DNA of 64,000 bases, taken from a marine gamma proteobacterium HTCC2080 (lineage in GTDB: Bacteria; Pseudomonadota; Gammaproteobacteria; Pseudomonadales; Halieaceae). Below, piece after piece: positions 1-10,305 of the stretch; the first letter of the stretch is position 1; each line of letters opens with the position of its first letter. The DNA lies in NCBI GenBank assembly GCA_000169115.1, contig AAVV01000010.1, forward strand, positions 95,551-159,550. The letters are read 5' to 3'. The notes below the pieces were generated by a model. It was not told the DNA's origin. It saw only the letters and a program-made list of their open reading frames with translations, and did not search any database. Both the position numbers and the translations under genes were made by a program.

Positions 1-1
1 C

Positions 2-991
2 CGAATAAAGGTTATGTCCCAGATGGACATTTCTGAACGCCGTGTACCCCAAGACGGCCGCATTCAAATGAAACTGTCTAAAAACCGATCAATTGACTTT
101 CGTGTTAACACTTTGCCCACCATGTTCGGCGAAAAAATTGTCCTGCGTATCCTCGACCCTGCCTCAGCGCAAATGGGTATTGATGCCCTTGGCTATGACG
201 ACGATCAAAAAGCACTCTTTCTTGAAGCTTTAGCAAAACCTCAAGGCATGATTCTCGTTACAGGCCCAACAGGCTCAGGGAAAACTGTCTCGTTATATAC
301 AGGCCTGAGTATCCTTAATACGGAAGAGCGAAATATCTCCACTGCAGAGGACCCCGTAGAGATAAATATGGAAGGCGTGAATCAGGTCTTAGTGAACAAT
401 AAGGTAGGGCTAGACTTCGCCGAAGCGCTGCGCTCATTTCTACGTCAAGACCCCGACATTATTATGGTCGGCGAAATACGCGATATAGAAACGGCTGAAA
501 TTGCCATCAAGGCAGCCCAAACGGGACACCTAGTGTTGTCTACATTGCATACGAACAGTGCTGCGGAAACCATCACACGCATGATGAATATGGGTGTACC
601 TGCCTATAACATAGCGTCCTCAGTCTCTTTGATTATTGCGCAGCGGCTTGCTCGCCGATTGTGCAATCAGTGCAGTATCCCTGAGACTGAAGTGCCGCAC
701 GAAGCATTAATGGAGCTTGGCTTCAACGATGAGATGCTCGAAACCGCAACAATTAAACGTGCCGTTGGCTGCAACGCTTGCAAAGATGGATACCGAGGCC
801 GCGTTGGTATTTACGAAGTAGTCAAAGTCACCAAAACTCTTGCCAACCTGATTATGGATGGAGACAGCTCCCTCGATTTAGACAAGCAGGCTCGCCTCGA
901 AGGTTTCGCAGACCTCCGCCTCTCGGCACTGCGGAAGGCCGCACAGGGGCTGATAAGCCTTGAAGAAGTTAATCGCGTCACAACAGATTAA
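2..991 (+). CDS. pilB: Type IV pilus assembly ATPase PilB, C-terminal part (5' end outside window)
   Basis: Cytoplasmic hexameric ATPase that powers pilus extension. The reading frame is open from the first bases of the window, so the N-terminal domain (roughly 240 residues in relatives) lies upstream; the ATG at 14 is internal. Visible are a Walker A GPTGSGKT (about residue 88 of the fragment), an Asp box with ISTAEDPVE, a Walker B-type segment ending MVGEIRD, a His-box LSTLHTN, and two CxxC pairs (CNQC, CNAC) that bind zinc in PilB/GspE ATPases. The stop lies 21 bases before pilC, and pilD follows, as in Pseudomonas pilBCD. No pilin gene is in view. Identification is secure; the full length is not visible. 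Confidence 0.95.
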   Translation, partial: RIKVMSQMDISERRVPQDGRIQMKLSKNRSIDFRVNTLPTMFGEKIVLRILDPASAQMGIDALGYDDDQKALFLEALAKPQGMILVTGPTGSGKTVSLYTGLSILNTEERNISTAEDPVEINMEGVNQVLVNNKVGLDFAEALRSFLRQDPDIIMVGEIRDIETAEIAIKAAQTGHLVLSTLHTNSAAETITRMMNMGVPAYNIASSVSLIIAQRLARRLCNQCSIPETEVPHEALMELGFNDEMLETATIKRAVGCNACKDGYRGRVGIYEVVKVTKTLANLIMDGDSSLDLDKQARLEGFADLRLSALRKAAQGLISLEEVNRVTTD

Positions 992-1012
992 TAGCTGGAG
1001 ACCAAGGACGGT

Positions 1013-2221
1013 ATGGCGACAAATATAACGTTTGTATGGAATGGACTAGACCGACATGGCCGGAAGGGCCAAGGCGAGATTGTTTCCACTAGTCAGGCCC
1101 TAGCGAAGGCTCAGCTCCGCAAGCAGGGCATAACAGCAAAGTCGGTTAGGAAAAAGGCTAAGCCGCTTTTCTCGAGCGTGGGTAAAGGCATAAAAGCCGC
1201 AGACATTGCAATATTTTCACGACAGATGGCCACAATGATGAAAGCTGGTGTGCCATTGGTGCAAAGTTTTGAGATTGTGCAGGAAGGTCTTGAAAATGCT
1301 GCCATGAGCAAGTTAGTAGGCGAAATCAAAAGTGAGGTTTCCTCGGGAGGCGGCCTGGCACCCGCTTTGGCCAAACACCCGAAACATTTTGACGAGCTTT
1401 TTTGCAGCCTAGTCGCCTCCGGCGAGAACTCAGGGACGCTTGAGGTCATGCTTGACCGCGTTGCAACCTACAAAGAAAAGACCGAAGCGCTCAAAGCAAA
1501 AATTCGTAAAGCCATGACCTACCCCATCGCGGTAATTATTGTAGCCATTGTGGTGACGGGTATTTTATTAGTGAAAGTCGTGCCCACATTTGCTGAAACA
1601 TTTAAGGGCTTCGGAGCTGACCTGCCCGGATTCACACTGTTTGTCTTGGGCATTTCTGAATTCGTGCAGCAGTGGTGGCTGTTTATAACAGTTGCACTAG
1701 TTTTGGCAATCTGGGGTTACTTCCAAGCCATTTCGCGCTCTTCTAACTTTCGGAGCAGAATAGACTCACTTGCATTGAAGCTCCCTGTCGTTGGCTCCAT
1801 CGTTCACGACGCTGTTGTAGCTCGCTTTAGTCGTACCCTATCCACAACCTTTGCCGCAGGGGTGCCTCTTGTAGAAGCCTTGGATTCAACAGCGGGCGCT
1901 GCAGGTAATGCGGTTTACGCCAGGGGAATACGACAAATTAGAGACGATGTCATGTCGGGAACCTCTTTGCATCTCGCAACCCGGGGCACAGGTTTATTTC
2001 CAGCCATGCTCCTGCAAATGACCGCTATCGGTGAGGAATCTGGATCGCTAGATGAAATGCTCAGCAAAGTGGCGGATCAATACGAGGCACAAGTCGATAA
2101 CGCCGTCGATAGCCTAAGCTCACTCATGGAGCCTATTATTATGTCCATTCTGGGTGTCTTAGTGGGCGGGCTTATGATCGCTATGTACTTACCCATCTTC
2201 ATGCTCGGCACAGTAGTCTAG
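1013..2221 (+). CDS. pilC: Type IV pilus inner-membrane platform protein PilC
   Basis: A 402-residue polytopic inner-membrane protein that couples the PilB motor to pilin insertion. It has the two repeated T2SSF (GspF-type) cytoplasmic helical domains, about residues 65-190 and 270-395. Each is followed by hydrophobic stretches, for example around 168-190 and 375-400. Conserved family segments FSRQMATMMKAGVPL and the near-terminal MEPIIMSILGVLVGG are present. Length is normal for PilC. It sits between pilB and pilD with short gaps, so it is almost certainly co-transcribed with them. GspF of type II secretion is the only close alternative, but the pilB/pilD context and coaE linkage favour PilC. 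Confidence 0.95.
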   Translation: MATNITFVWNGLDRHGRKGQGEIVSTSQALAKAQLRKQGITAKSVRKKAKPLFSSVGKGIKAADIAIFSRQMATMMKAGVPLVQSFEIVQEGLENAAMSKLVGEIKSEVSSGGGLAPALAKHPKHFDELFCSLVASGENSGTLEVMLDRVATYKEKTEALKAKIRKAMTYPIAVIIVAIVVTGILLVKVVPTFAETFKGFGADLPGFTLFVLGISEFVQQWWLFITVALVLAIWGYFQAISRSSNFRSRIDSLALKLPVVGSIVHDAVVARFSRTLSTTFAAGVPLVEALDSTAGAAGNAVYARGIRQIRDDVMSGTSLHLATRGTGLFPAMLLQMTAIGEESGSLDEMLSKVADQYEAQVDNAVDSLSSLMEPIIMSILGVLVGGLMIAMYLPIFMLGTVV

Positions 2222-2232
2222 GTTTAGGGCGC

Positions 2233-3099
2233 TTGGATAACTTAAGCATTGCGCTGCAAACTTCCTGGTTTTTAACTACCGCCAGCACGCTACTAGGGCT
2301 AATCGTTGGAAGCTTTCTAAATGTCGTAATCTTTCGCCTGCCCAAAATAATGGAACAGGCTTGGCAGCGCGACTGCTGCGAATTACTTGAACAAACGCCA
2401 CCTGACACTCCTCCAATTTCGTTAAGCTCACCAAACTCCCAGTGCAGAAACTGCGGGATAGCCATAAAACCTTGGCACAATATTCCTGTGTTGAGTTACG
2501 TTTTTCTGCAAGGGTGCTGCGCCGGATGCGGCGCCTCAATTTCTCGCCGATACCCCATCATAGAACTCTGTACCGCTTTGCTGTCTTTTACCGCGGCGAT
2601 AGCATTTGGGCCGACCCTGCAGCTGGCAGGTGCGCTACTGCTTATTTGGTCATTGATCGCCCTGACCGGCATCGACATAGACACACAGCTGCTACCCGAC
2701 AGCATTACATTACCGCTGCTTTGGTTGGGGCTGCTGCTCAATATTAACTCAACATTTACCTCACTCAATGATGCGGTGATTGGTGCTGCGGCGGGCTACT
2801 TAACGCTGTGGAGTGTGTATTGGATTTTTAAACTCACTACGGGAAAAGACGGCATGGGGTTCGGTGACTTTAAATTGCTAGCCGCACTGGGAGCCTGGTT
2901 TGGCTGGCAAGCCATACCCCTCATTATTATTTTGTCGTCCTTTGTCGGAGCGTTCATTGGCATTTTACTCATTCTTTTAAAAAAACAGGGGCGCGAAGTC
3001 CCTATGCCCTTTGGCCCCTATCTAGCCGGAGCCGGTTTGCTCACCCTGTTCTATGGTGATCAACTAACCGCCACCTACTTCAGCTTGATTGGTTTCTAG
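2233..3099 (+). CDS. pilD: Prepilin peptidase / N-methyltransferase PilD
   Basis: A 288-residue bifunctional membrane aspartyl protease that cleaves type IV prepilin leaders and N-methylates the new N-terminus. It starts at TTG 2233. The cytoplasmic loop near residues 70-100 carries two CxxC pairs (CRNC, CAGC), the zinc motif of the methylase half. The two catalytic aspartates sit in GIDIDTQLLPD and in GMGFGDFKLLAALGAWFG, a variant of the GxGD motif. Eight or so hydrophobic helices are evident. It also serves type II secretion pseudopilins in species that have them. It starts 11 bases after pilC and ends just before coaE. Confidence 0.95.
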   Translation: MDNLSIALQTSWFLTTASTLLGLIVGSFLNVVIFRLPKIMEQAWQRDCCELLEQTPPDTPPISLSSPNSQCRNCGIAIKPWHNIPVLSYVFLQGCCAGCGASISRRYPIIELCTALLSFTAAIAFGPTLQLAGALLLIWSLIALTGIDIDTQLLPDSITLPLLWLGLLLNINSTFTSLNDAVIGAAAGYLTLWSVYWIFKLTTGKDGMGFGDFKLLAALGAWFGWQAIPLIIILSSFVGAFIGILLILLKKQGREVPMPFGPYLAGAGLLTLFYGDQLTATYFSLIGF

Positions 3100-3112
3100 A
3101 CAGCGACATCGT

Positions 3113-3727
3113 ATGAATTTTGTAGTCGGCGTAACGGGTGGCATTGGCAGTGGTAAATCTGCCGTCACTGCACACTTGGAAAATCTTGGCATCGACGTCG
3201 TTGACGCTGATTTAGTTGCCCGGGTTGTAGTTGAACCTGGTCAACCTGCACTAGCAGCAATTGCAGCGCACTTTGGCTCTGACATTTTACAACACGACGG
3301 AACTCTAGATCGTGCCGAACTGCGCAAAATCGTCTTTGAAGACTCGGCGGCACGGGCCTGGCTGGAAAGCGTCACTCATCCCGCGATACGACAGGAAATT
3401 GAAAGCCAGTTGCGCGGAGCGACATCAGCCTATGTGGTACTGAGTTCCCCCCTACTACTCGAAGCCAAACAACACAGTTTTGTAAATCATGTCGTGGTAG
3501 TCGACGTTACAGAAGATCTTCAAATTGAACGTACGACGGTCCGTGACAACAACAATGCCGAGCTCGTTCGCAAGATTATGTCAGCGCAACTGCCCAGAGC
3601 AGAGCGGGTAAATCGGGCAGATGAAGTAATCGACAATAGCGGCAGTCTCTCTGACTTAAAGTTTCAAACCAACGCACTCCATAAGCGCCTGCTAGATCTT
3701 GCCCAAAAGCATAAGAGCAGTTCTTAG
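3113..3727 (+). CDS. coaE: Dephospho-CoA kinase
   Basis: Catalyses the last step of coenzyme A synthesis, ATP-dependent phosphorylation of dephospho-CoA. The 204-residue product has a P-loop GGIGSGKS at residues 9-16 and the family segment DADLVAR just after. I chose ATG 3113 because it gives the usual MxxxVGVTGGIGSGKS start; an upstream in-frame TTG at 3089 would overlap pilD. It is the last gene of the pilB-pilC-pilD-coaE group, an arrangement well known in Pseudomonas. The small gyrase-inhibitor gene yacG that often follows coaE is not present before the next gene. Confidence 0.95.
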   Translation: MNFVVGVTGGIGSGKSAVTAHLENLGIDVVDADLVARVVVEPGQPALAAIAAHFGSDILQHDGTLDRAELRKIVFEDSAARAWLESVTHPAIRQEIESQLRGATSAYVVLSSPLLLEAKQHSFVNHVVVVDVTEDLQIERTTVRDNNNAELVRKIMSAQLPRAERVNRADEVIDNSGSLSDLKFQTNALHKRLLDLAQKHKSSS

Positions 3728-3918
3728 CGAGCAATATTAATCAGCGGTTTAGTGCGGTAAGAAAACCTCCGCTCCTATGTCAGTACGTCTAAACACTCTG
3801 ATTCAAGGCCTTGAAGCGTTGTAAATAAGGTTACTAATAGCCTCCACACAATAGGCCGAAAATTAGCATGGACACAGTGCCTGTGGATAAAGCAGTACGG
3901 GGAAATTGCGCGGTGCGT

Positions 3919-4308
3919 TTAAGTCGAAATCAAGTTCTCGACAATCGCAGCATTACCCTTTGGAAGATCAAAATCCCTCAACGACGATGGTAATGTCCAG
4001 GCCAGTGGCTGCCCTTCCACTCCCCGAGGTTCCCCCCGCCAAGCGGTGACGCGATGAACATCCAAAAAAACCTGTCGATCGCCGTAATCATGGCGAACCT
4101 CAAGAAGGGGTGAACTGGCCTCTACGGAAATACCCAGTTCCTCTTTGAGCTCGCGAGCCAAAGCCTCAGCAACCGTCTCTCCCGGCTCGACTTTCCCCCC
4201 GGGAAACTCCCACAAGCCCCCTTGATGGAGTTCAGCGGGGCGGCGAGCAAGTAAAATACGCCCTGCGGCATCAGTCAGTACGCCGACTGCGACATGCAGC
4301 TCGGTCAA
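3919..4308 (-). CDS. mutT: MutT/Nudix hydrolase, probable 8-oxo-dGTP diphosphatase
   Basis: A 129-residue single-domain Nudix enzyme that removes oxidised 8-oxo-dGTP from the nucleotide pool and so prevents A-to-C transversions. The complete Nudix box GX5EX7REUXEEXGU is at residues 38-60, with its acidic core RELKEELG. Length and N-terminus match MutT. It is the last gene of the long minus-strand run, five bases after argJ; secA-argJ-mutT is a known gammaproteobacterial order. It lacks the C-terminal thiamine-phosphate-synthase-like extension seen in some Pseudomonas MutT proteins. Substrate preference is inferred from family and context. Confidence 0.92.
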   Translation of the reverse strand: MTELHVAVGVLTDAAGRILLARRPAELHQGGLWEFPGGKVEPGETVAEALARELKEELGISVEASSPLLEVRHDYGDRQVFLDVHRVTAWRGEPRGVEGQPLAWTLPSSLRDFDLPKGNAAIVENLIST

Positions 4309-4313
4309 GGCCT

Positions 4314-5510
4314 TCAGGTCCTGTATTCCGCGTTAATGCGCACGTAATCGTAAGAAAAGTCTGTCGTCCAAACACGGCTGCTGCTCGCACCGCGCTTGAG
4401 ATCGACACGAATAGTCAGTTCAGGGGGCGCCATCGCTATTTGACCTTGAGCCTCCGTGTACTCGGGTGCCCTCGCCCCGTTAACTGCAATCAACACATCA
4501 TTTAAGTACAAGGATACGTCTTCGACACACAGATTTTTCAGGCCCGCCCTGCCAATAGCCGCAAGCAAACGACCCCAGTTAGGGTCACTGGCAAACAATG
4601 CGGTTTTTACCAAGGGTGAATGCGCAATGGTGTAAGCAACGGCATCGCATTCATCAGCATCTGCGCCGCCGTCAACTTGTACCTCTACAAATTTAGTAGC
4701 CCCTTCTCCATCGCGAATAATTGCCTGCGCAAGCTCCAGGCAAAGGCTTTCCAGCGCTTGGGTAAACGCCGCTAGAGCCTCGGCCCCCTCGGCCTCTATA
4801 GCGATGCCCGAGCAGCCTGTCGCCGCCATCATCGCCGCGTCGTTGGTGGAAGTATCGCCATCAACGGTAATTCGATTGAAGCTGGTCGAAACGGCCTGCC
4901 TGAACAAGCTATCAAGGAACACTGACGATATTTCAGCATCGGTGGCAACGAAGGCTAACATCGTGGCCATATCGGGTCGGATCATACCCGCTCCTTTAGC
5001 CATGCCCGTAAGAGTCACCTCGCTGCCCGAGACTGAGACCACCCGGGACGCCAATTTAGCGTGTGTATCTGTAGTGAGTATCGCCTGTGAGGCTCGCTGC
5101 CAATGAATTTCATCGAGGTCCGCGCAAGCATGAGGAAGCGCATTAATCACGGGCTCGGCGAACAAAGGTTCACCGATAACACCCGTGGAAAATGGCAGTA
5201 CCTCAGTAACCTGGCAATCCTGCATTTCTGCCACTGCCAAGCAGGTATTCTCTGCGGTTTTATAACCGGCCAAACCCGTACCCGCATTGGCATTACCGGT
5301 ATTGATCAGCCAGTAGCGAGCGTTGCCAGAGCTGTCCTTCAAATGTTTCTGAGCCAGCTGCACTGGAGCTGCTCGAAACGCATTTTGAGTAAAGAGACCC
5401 ACGTTGGTACTGCCGGGAGCCAACTCAATGAGCACCAAGTCATCGTGGTCAGCCTGTTTAATTCCAGCTTGGGCCACCCCAAGGCGTACCCCCCGAACAG
5501 ATAGTGACAT
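4314..5510 (-). CDS. argJ: Bifunctional ornithine acetyltransferase / N-acetylglutamate synthase ArgJ
   Basis: Recycles the acetyl group in arginine synthesis, transferring it from N-acetylornithine to glutamate. The 398-residue proenzyme cleaves itself at the conserved Ala-Thr pair in RPDMATML, where the Thr becomes the catalytic N-terminus of the beta chain. The preceding KGAGMI and the downstream [10 protein letters not shown] motifs are intact. I chose ATG 5510, which overlaps the secA stop as TAATG and gives the usual [15 protein letters not shown] start; an in-frame ATG at 5564 lies inside secA. Whether it is bifunctional or transferase-only cannot be read from sequence. Confidence 0.95.
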   Translation of the reverse strand: MSLSVRGVRLGVAQAGIKQADHDDLVLIELAPGSTNVGLFTQNAFRAAPVQLAQKHLKDSSGNARYWLINTGNANAGTGLAGYKTAENTCLAVAEMQDCQVTEVLPFSTGVIGEPLFAEPVINALPHACADLDEIHWQRASQAILTTDTHAKLASRVVSVSGSEVTLTGMAKGAGMIRPDMATMLAFVATDAEISSVFLDSLFRQAVSTSFNRITVDGDTSTNDAAMMAATGCSGIAIEAEGAEALAAFTQALESLCLELAQAIIRDGEGATKFVEVQVDGGADADECDAVAYTIAHSPLVKTALFASDPNWGRLLAAIGRAGLKNLCVEDVSLYLNDVLIAVNGARAPEYTEAQGQIAMAPPELTIRVDLKRGASSSRVWTTDFSYDYVRINAEYRT

Positions 5511-8221
5511 TAGCTGAGTCTTCCATGGCACTGCTTGTACTTTTTCCCACTGCCACAAGGACACGGGTCATTGCGTCCAACTTTAGGCGCTTCTCTGACT
5601 ATCGTCTGCGGCTTAGCCTGCGGTGACGCTTCCCCCGAGATTGCGTCGTTGGGTACCGCTGATGCTTGGGCATGCTCAAAAGCCACCTGTTGGCGTGCCG
5701 CGTCTTCTCGGCGACGGCGCTCAATTTCCGCTGCCTCATCAGGACGTTGCACTTGCACATGGCTTAAAAAGCGCACCACCTCATGCTTCAAGCGATCGAG
5801 TAACGACTCAAATAATGCAAAAGACTCACGCTTGTACTCTTGCTTGGGATTCTTGTTTGCGTAAGCCCTCAAATGAATGCCCTGACGCAGCTGATCCATC
5901 GTCGCGAGGTGCTCTTTCCACAGGGTATCAAGTACCTGAAGCATGATTTGCTTCTCAAGCTGACGCATGCCGTCCCCGACAACGCTGGCCTTGGTGTCGT
6001 AGGCCGCTTGAACCTCCTCTACAATTCTGTCGCGCAATGACTCTTCATGTAGTCCTTTGTTTTCTTCTAACCAGGCCTGCAGCGGCAGTGTCACTGCAAA
6101 CTCTGCCTCAAGCTGCCGCTCAAGCCCGGGAACATCCCACTGCTCCTCTACGCTCATGGGAGGAATAAAGCTATCAACAGACCCGTTGACCACATCCGCT
6201 CGGATTTGAGTAATCGTCTCAGTCACCTCCTCTTCACCGAGCAACGAATCCCGCTGACGATAAATGATGCGTCGCTGGTCGTTGGCGACGTCATCGTACT
6301 CGAGCAGTTGTTTTCGAATATCAAAGTTGCGGCCTTCAACTTTGCGTTGGGCCTTTTCGATGGCGTTGGTGACCATGCGATGCTCGATAGCCTCCCCATC
6401 TTCCATACCTAAGGCTTGCATGAAACTTTTGACACGGTCAGAGGCAAAAATACGCATCAAGCTATCTTCTAGAGATAGGTAAAAACGTGAAACACCCGCA
6501 TCACCCTGGCGCCCTGATCGGCCTCGAAGTTGATTATCAATTCGTCGCGACTCATGGCGCTCAGTCCCTAAAATATGCAGACCTCCAGCCTCCAGCACAG
6601 CGTCGTGGCGCTGCAACCAAGTTTCCCGGAGCTTGGCTTCAGCTTCAGCATCTAGGTCCCCTGCGGCTTCTAACTCAGATTCTAGATTTCCACCAAGAAC
6701 AATATCAGTGCCTCTTCCTGCCATGTTAGTAGCAATCGTGACCACCCCAGGACGCCCTGCCTGAGCAATGATTTCCGCCTCTTGAGCGTGGTACTTGGCG
6801 TTAAGTACTTTGTGTTCAATATCTCCCTGTTTAAACCGCGCAGAAAGCTCCTCTGATGTCTCAACCGACGCTGTACCGACAAGGACCGGAGCGCCATTTT
6901 CAATACAGGACTTTACGTCCTCGACGATGGCGTCGAACTTCTCTTCCCGGGTCATATAAACCAGGTCGTTCATGTCTTTACGAAGCATGGGTTTATTTGT
7001 AGGTATAACAATGACCTCTAACCCATAGATCTGACGAAATTCGAAAGCCTCGGTGTCAGCGGTACCGGTCATACCCGACAATGTGTCGTATAGACGGAAG
7101 TAATTCTGAAAGGTAGTGGATGCTAAGGTTTGGCTTTCATTTTGGATGTTGACGCCTTCTTTCGCCTCAATCGCCTGATGTAATCCTTCAGAGAGTCGTC
7201 GTCCAGCCATCGTTCGACCTGTGTGCTCATCAATCAGCACCACCTGCCCCTCTTGAACGATATATTCCACATCTCGCTGATACAGGACATGTGCACGCAG
7301 ACCTGAGTGAACATGATGCAATAGACCTAGGTTAGTGGCGGCATAAAGACTGTCGTCGTCCTCTAATAAGCCCTGAGCCATTAGCAGGCCTTCGATTTTC
7401 TCATGGCCTGATTCGGTAAGCTCAATCTGACGCTGCTTTTCATCTACGGTAAAATCGCCTTCATCCAACTCCGTCTCGGGCACCAGTTGGGGAATAAGCT
7501 TGTTGATGCTCCGATACATGTCCGATGAATCGTCAGCTGCCCCTGAAATAATAAGGGGCGTTCTTGCCTCGTCGATTAGAATAGAATCAACCTCGTCGAC
7601 AATGGCGAAGGCTAGGCTCGCTTGGGCCTTGTCTGCCATGCTGAAAGCCATATTGTCGCGCAAGTAGTCAAAACCGAATTCATTGTTGGTGCCATAAACA
7701 ATGTCGCAAGCATAAGCGTCACGCTTCTCTGCGGGTCCTTGCCCAGACCTGATAACGCCCACAGTCATTCCTAGAAACGCATAAAGTGGCTCCATCCAGG
7801 CAGCATCTCGGCTAGCGAGATAGTCATTGACAGTCACAAGGTGTACCGCATTACCGGCTAGGGCGTTTAAATAAGCAGGCAATGTCGCCACCAGCGTCTT
7901 ACCCTCACCAGTGCGCATTTCTGCAATTTTGCCCTCATGCAGAACGATACCGCCAATGAGCTGCACATCGAAGTGCCGCATACCCAATGCTCGACGCCCC
8001 GCTTCGCGGACGGTGGCAAAAGCTTCAGGAAGCAGTTCGTCGAGGGAGGCCCCGCCGGTCAAACGGCCTCGGAACTCCTCGGTCTTTGCCAAAAGCGCCG
8101 AATCGTCCAGCGCTTCGTACTCTTCCTCGAGCCGGTTAATACGGAGCACCGTTTTGCGAATGCGTTTGAGCTCTCGATCATTTCGAGTGCCAAAGAGTTT
8201 TTTTAGCGAATTAGCAATCAT
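5510..8221 (-). CDS. secA: Preprotein translocase ATPase SecA
   Basis: Motor of Sec-dependent protein export, working with SecYEG at the inner membrane. It is 903 residues, normal for the family. The N-terminus [15 protein letters not shown] is typical. Helicase-like NBD1 carries Walker [14 protein letters not shown] (near residue 105) and [16 protein letters not shown] (near 210). NBD2 has [11 protein letters not shown] and [10 protein letters not shown]. The extreme C-terminus keeps the zinc-binding SecB/ribosome contact tail [14 protein letters not shown]. It overlaps argJ by one base and follows an M23 peptidase gene after 79 bases. In E. coli secA is regulated through secM; no secM-like arrest peptide is visible here. 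Confidence 0.97.
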   Translation of the reverse strand: MIANSLKKLFGTRNDRELKRIRKTVLRINRLEEEYEALDDSALLAKTEEFRGRLTGGASLDELLPEAFATVREAGRRALGMRHFDVQLIGGIVLHEGKIAEMRTGEGKTLVATLPAYLNALAGNAVHLVTVNDYLASRDAAWMEPLYAFLGMTVGVIRSGQGPAEKRDAYACDIVYGTNNEFGFDYLRDNMAFSMADKAQASLAFAIVDEVDSILIDEARTPLIISGAADDSSDMYRSINKLIPQLVPETELDEGDFTVDEKQRQIELTESGHEKIEGLLMAQGLLEDDDSLYAATNLGLLHHVHSGLRAHVLYQRDVEYIVQEGQVVLIDEHTGRTMAGRRLSEGLHQAIEAKEGVNIQNESQTLASTTFQNYFRLYDTLSGMTGTADTEAFEFRQIYGLEVIVIPTNKPMLRKDMNDLVYMTREEKFDAIVEDVKSCIENGAPVLVGTASVETSEELSARFKQGDIEHKVLNAKYHAQEAEIIAQAGRPGVVTIATNMAGRGTDIVLGGNLESELEAAGDLDAEAEAKLRETWLQRHDAVLEAGGLHILGTERHESRRIDNQLRGRSGRQGDAGVSRFYLSLEDSLMRIFASDRVKSFMQALGMEDGEAIEHRMVTNAIEKAQRKVEGRNFDIRKQLLEYDDVANDQRRIIYRQRDSLLGEEEVTETITQIRADVVNGSVDSFIPPMSVEEQWDVPGLERQLEAEFAVTLPLQAWLEENKGLHEESLRDRIVEEVQAAYDTKASVVGDGMRQLEKQIMLQVLDTLWKEHLATMDQLRQGIHLRAYANKNPKQEYKRESFALFESLLDRLKHEVVRFLSHVQVQRPDEAAEIERRRREDAARQQVAFEHAQASAVPNDAISGEASPQAKPQTIVREAPKVGRNDPCPCGSGKKYKQCHGRLS

Positions 8222-8300
8222 TTTTAAGTCTTCAAGAAGAGTTGACGAAGGAATGTGGCTCGTTAGGGAGCCAGCCTAAATCAGAGGGTAAACGTGGCTC

Positions 8301-9233
8301 TTAGCGCAGAGTGCGTCTCACGTAACTAGACGGATCGACCGCTCTACCGTGCTTGAAGATCTCGAAATGTACATGGGGCCCCGTTGAACGCCCCGAGTTT
8401 CCCATAAGAGCAATAACGTCGCCCTGACGCACGAGATCACCGATCTCAACGCGATTTTCCCGGTTGTGTCCGTAGCGGGTTACCAGCCCGTCACCATGGG
8501 CAATTTCGACCAGCGTACCGTAACCCGTACGCTCGCCACTCCAACTGACCACTCCGCTCGCAACGGCAACAATGTCGTCGCCTTCAGAACCCGCAAAATC
8601 GATACCCTGGTGCCAAGCTCGCTTACCCGTGAAGGGATCGGTGCGGTTGCCATAACGAGAGGACAGCCAGCCTGCGAGAACAGGGCGACCAGCGGGGATC
8701 GCCTCAGCTTGCGCCTCAGCATCAAACAAAAGTCCAGCCAATATCTCGAGTTGGATCTCTCGATCGCTCAGTGTTGCTGACATTAAATCAAAGGACCCTT
8801 CGAGAGGGCCCGGCAACGAATCTTGCGGTTGTGATTGAAGCGGTAACATGGGCCCGCCAATAGCTGGCTCCGCGGCGAAATTGAATTCGCCCCCCTCTAA
8901 ACCTGCCAAAGCCGTGAGGTGGGTACCCAAAGCGTCCAGTCTTGTCACTCTCACTTGGAGCTCGGCCAGCCTGCGGGTCATGGCCTCGAGCTTTCTACGT
9001 GCGTCAGCAGATAGCTGCGCCAACTCGCCAGCCCTGCGGCTTGCGGTAATTTCTGCCCCAGAAAGCCTTGCCTCCTGCGCGCTTGAGGTGCCCTGGCGCT
9101 GTCCAAGCTCGTAACCCATGGCCATTAAACCCAGGGGCAGGCCGATGCAGATAACAGATAGAGCGGCCCACGACCAACGACCAATCTCCAGCGTTCGCGA
9201 TGCGGCAGTCTTTTGGACGAAGATCAGTTTCAA
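8301..9233 (-). CDS. Membrane-anchored M23 (LytM-type) peptidase
   Basis: A 310-residue protein with a short cytoplasmic N-terminus, one membrane segment (about residues 22-42), a periplasmic coiled-coil region (about 50-105, rich in Ala, Leu, Glu and Arg), and a C-terminal peptidase M23 domain (about 190-300). The zinc motifs HQGIDFAG and GPHVHFEI are both intact, so it could be an active glycyl/DAP endopeptidase rather than a degenerate EnvC/NlpD-type activator. The position between lpxC and secA is the same as PA4405 in Pseudomonas. A role in peptidoglycan remodelling is inferred from the fold and location; no specific substrate can be given. Confidence 0.88.
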   Translation of the reverse strand: MKLIFVQKTAASRTLEIGRWSWAALSVICIGLPLGLMAMGYELGQRQGTSSAQEARLSGAEITASRRAGELAQLSADARRKLEAMTRRLAELQVRVTRLDALGTHLTALAGLEGGEFNFAAEPAIGGPMLPLQSQPQDSLPGPLEGSFDLMSATLSDREIQLEILAGLLFDAEAQAEAIPAGRPVLAGWLSSRYGNRTDPFTGKRAWHQGIDFAGSEGDDIVAVASGVVSWSGERTGYGTLVEIAHGDGLVTRYGHNRENRVEIGDLVRQGDVIALMGNSGRSTGPHVHFEIFKHGRAVDPSSYVRRTLR

Positions 9234-9335
9234 ATCAGGGGCTCAGTTTCTTGGGGGACGTACTATGCCACGCAGCGGGGCTGCGGGAAAGCCAGCAAAT
9301 TCGATCAATTCTGCACAAATGACCCCGATAAAGGC

Positions 9336-10253
9336 TTAGGCAGTGACCAATGCCGGTGCGGGACCGTAGGATATTGGGGCCTTTTCAGCGTCCTCGAAGG
9401 TCACCATTTCCCAAGCATCTTCCTGCGCTAACAGCGCACGCAGCACCGCGTTGTTGAGTGCATGTCCTGACTTGTGGGCGCGAAACTCACCGATCAAACT
9501 GTGTCCCAATAGATACAGGTCACCGATAGCATCGAGAACCTTATGTTTTACGAACTCATCTTCGTAACGCAGTCCGTCCTGATTCAAAATCCGAAATTCA
9601 TCGACCACAATCGCGTTATCAACACTACCGCCACGTGCCAAGCCTTGGGCTCGCAGATACTCAATTTCGTGCATAAAACCGAAGGTTCTTGCCCGACTCA
9701 CCTCTCTCACAAAAGACGTGGTTGAGAAATCGATCTCTGCAAACGCTGAACGGTCATTAAAAACCGGGTGGTCAAAATCGATCGAGAATGCGACTTTGAA
9801 ACCCTCAAATGGCAGCAAACTAGCCTGTTTGTCACCGTCTCGTACGGTAACGGGCCGCTTAATGCGAATAAATTTCTTTGCCGCCGCCTGTTCTTCAATA
9901 CCAGCAGACTGAAGCAAAAACACGAATGGGCCCGCACTACCATCCATAATTGGAACTTCGGGAGCGGTGACATCGACGAAAGCGTTGTCGATGCCTAAAC
10001 CCGCCATAGCTGAAAGCAAATGTTCAACTGTAGACACTCGCGCATCGCCTAGCCCTAAGCTGGTAGAGAGCGTTGTGTCACCGACACTTTGGGCGCAGGC
10101 GGGGATTTCCTGCACCGGGGAGAGGTCAGTGCGCCGAAATACAATACCGTTGTCGATAGGTGCGGGGCTTAAGGTCAAAAAGACCTTCTCACCCGTATGT
10201 AAACCCACACCCGTCGCCTTGATTGGATTCCGCAACGTTCTCTGTCTAATCAT
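9336..10253 (-). CDS. lpxC: UDP-3-O-acyl-N-acetylglucosamine deacetylase LpxC
   Basis: Zinc-dependent deacetylase that commits UDP-GlcNAc derivatives to lipid A. 305 residues from ATG 10253, which has an AGAGG-type ribosome site and gives the standard [21 protein letters not shown] start. Zinc ligands are visible as His78 in [10 protein letters not shown] and in HKVLDAIGD (His and Asp), and the catalytic [10 protein letters not shown] follows. It lies 42 bases after ftsZ. A bulged inverted repeat covers the ftsZ stop just upstream and may influence lpxC expression. In enterics LpxC is degraded by FtsH via its C-terminal tail; the tail here differs, so that control is not assumed. Confidence 0.96.
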   Translation of the reverse strand: MIRQRTLRNPIKATGVGLHTGEKVFLTLSPAPIDNGIVFRRTDLSPVQEIPACAQSVGDTTLSTSLGLGDARVSTVEHLLSAMAGLGIDNAFVDVTAPEVPIMDGSAGPFVFLLQSAGIEEQAAAKKFIRIKRPVTVRDGDKQASLLPFEGFKVAFSIDFDHPVFNDRSAFAEIDFSTTSFVREVSRARTFGFMHEIEYLRAQGLARGGSVDNAIVVDEFRILNQDGLRYEDEFVKHKVLDAIGDLYLLGHSLIGEFRAHKSGHALNNAVLRALLAQEDAWEMVTFEDAEKAPISYGPAPALVTA

Positions 10254-10276
10254 GGTCGCACCCTCTTCTTTAGCTG

Positions 10277-10305
10277 GGCGGACCACTAACCATGGTTAGT
10301 CCGCC
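10277..10305 (-). repeat. Bulged inverted repeat across the ftsZ stop codon
   Basis: Arms 10277-10291 and 10294-10305 can form a 12-bp stem (GGCGGA plus CTAACC paired with GGTTAGTCCGCC) with a 3-base bulge and a 2-base loop. It includes the ftsZ stop codon at 10296-10298 and ends about 25 bases before the lpxC start. No T-run follows on either strand, so it does not look like an intrinsic terminator. It could be an mRNA processing or stability element between ftsZ and lpxC; that is inference. Confidence 0.5.

Noticed and set aside
3728..3918. Missing yacG or a terminator pair in the coaE-mutT gap
   Set aside because: I found no short frame with the CxxC pairs of YacG and no stem followed by a T-run; only weak hairpins (for example CACAG-TGC-CTGTG).
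9271..9285. 6-bp hairpin between lpxC and the M23 peptidase gene as a terminator
   Set aside because: CGCAGC-GGG-GCTGCG has no T-run on either strand and is too short to claim function.
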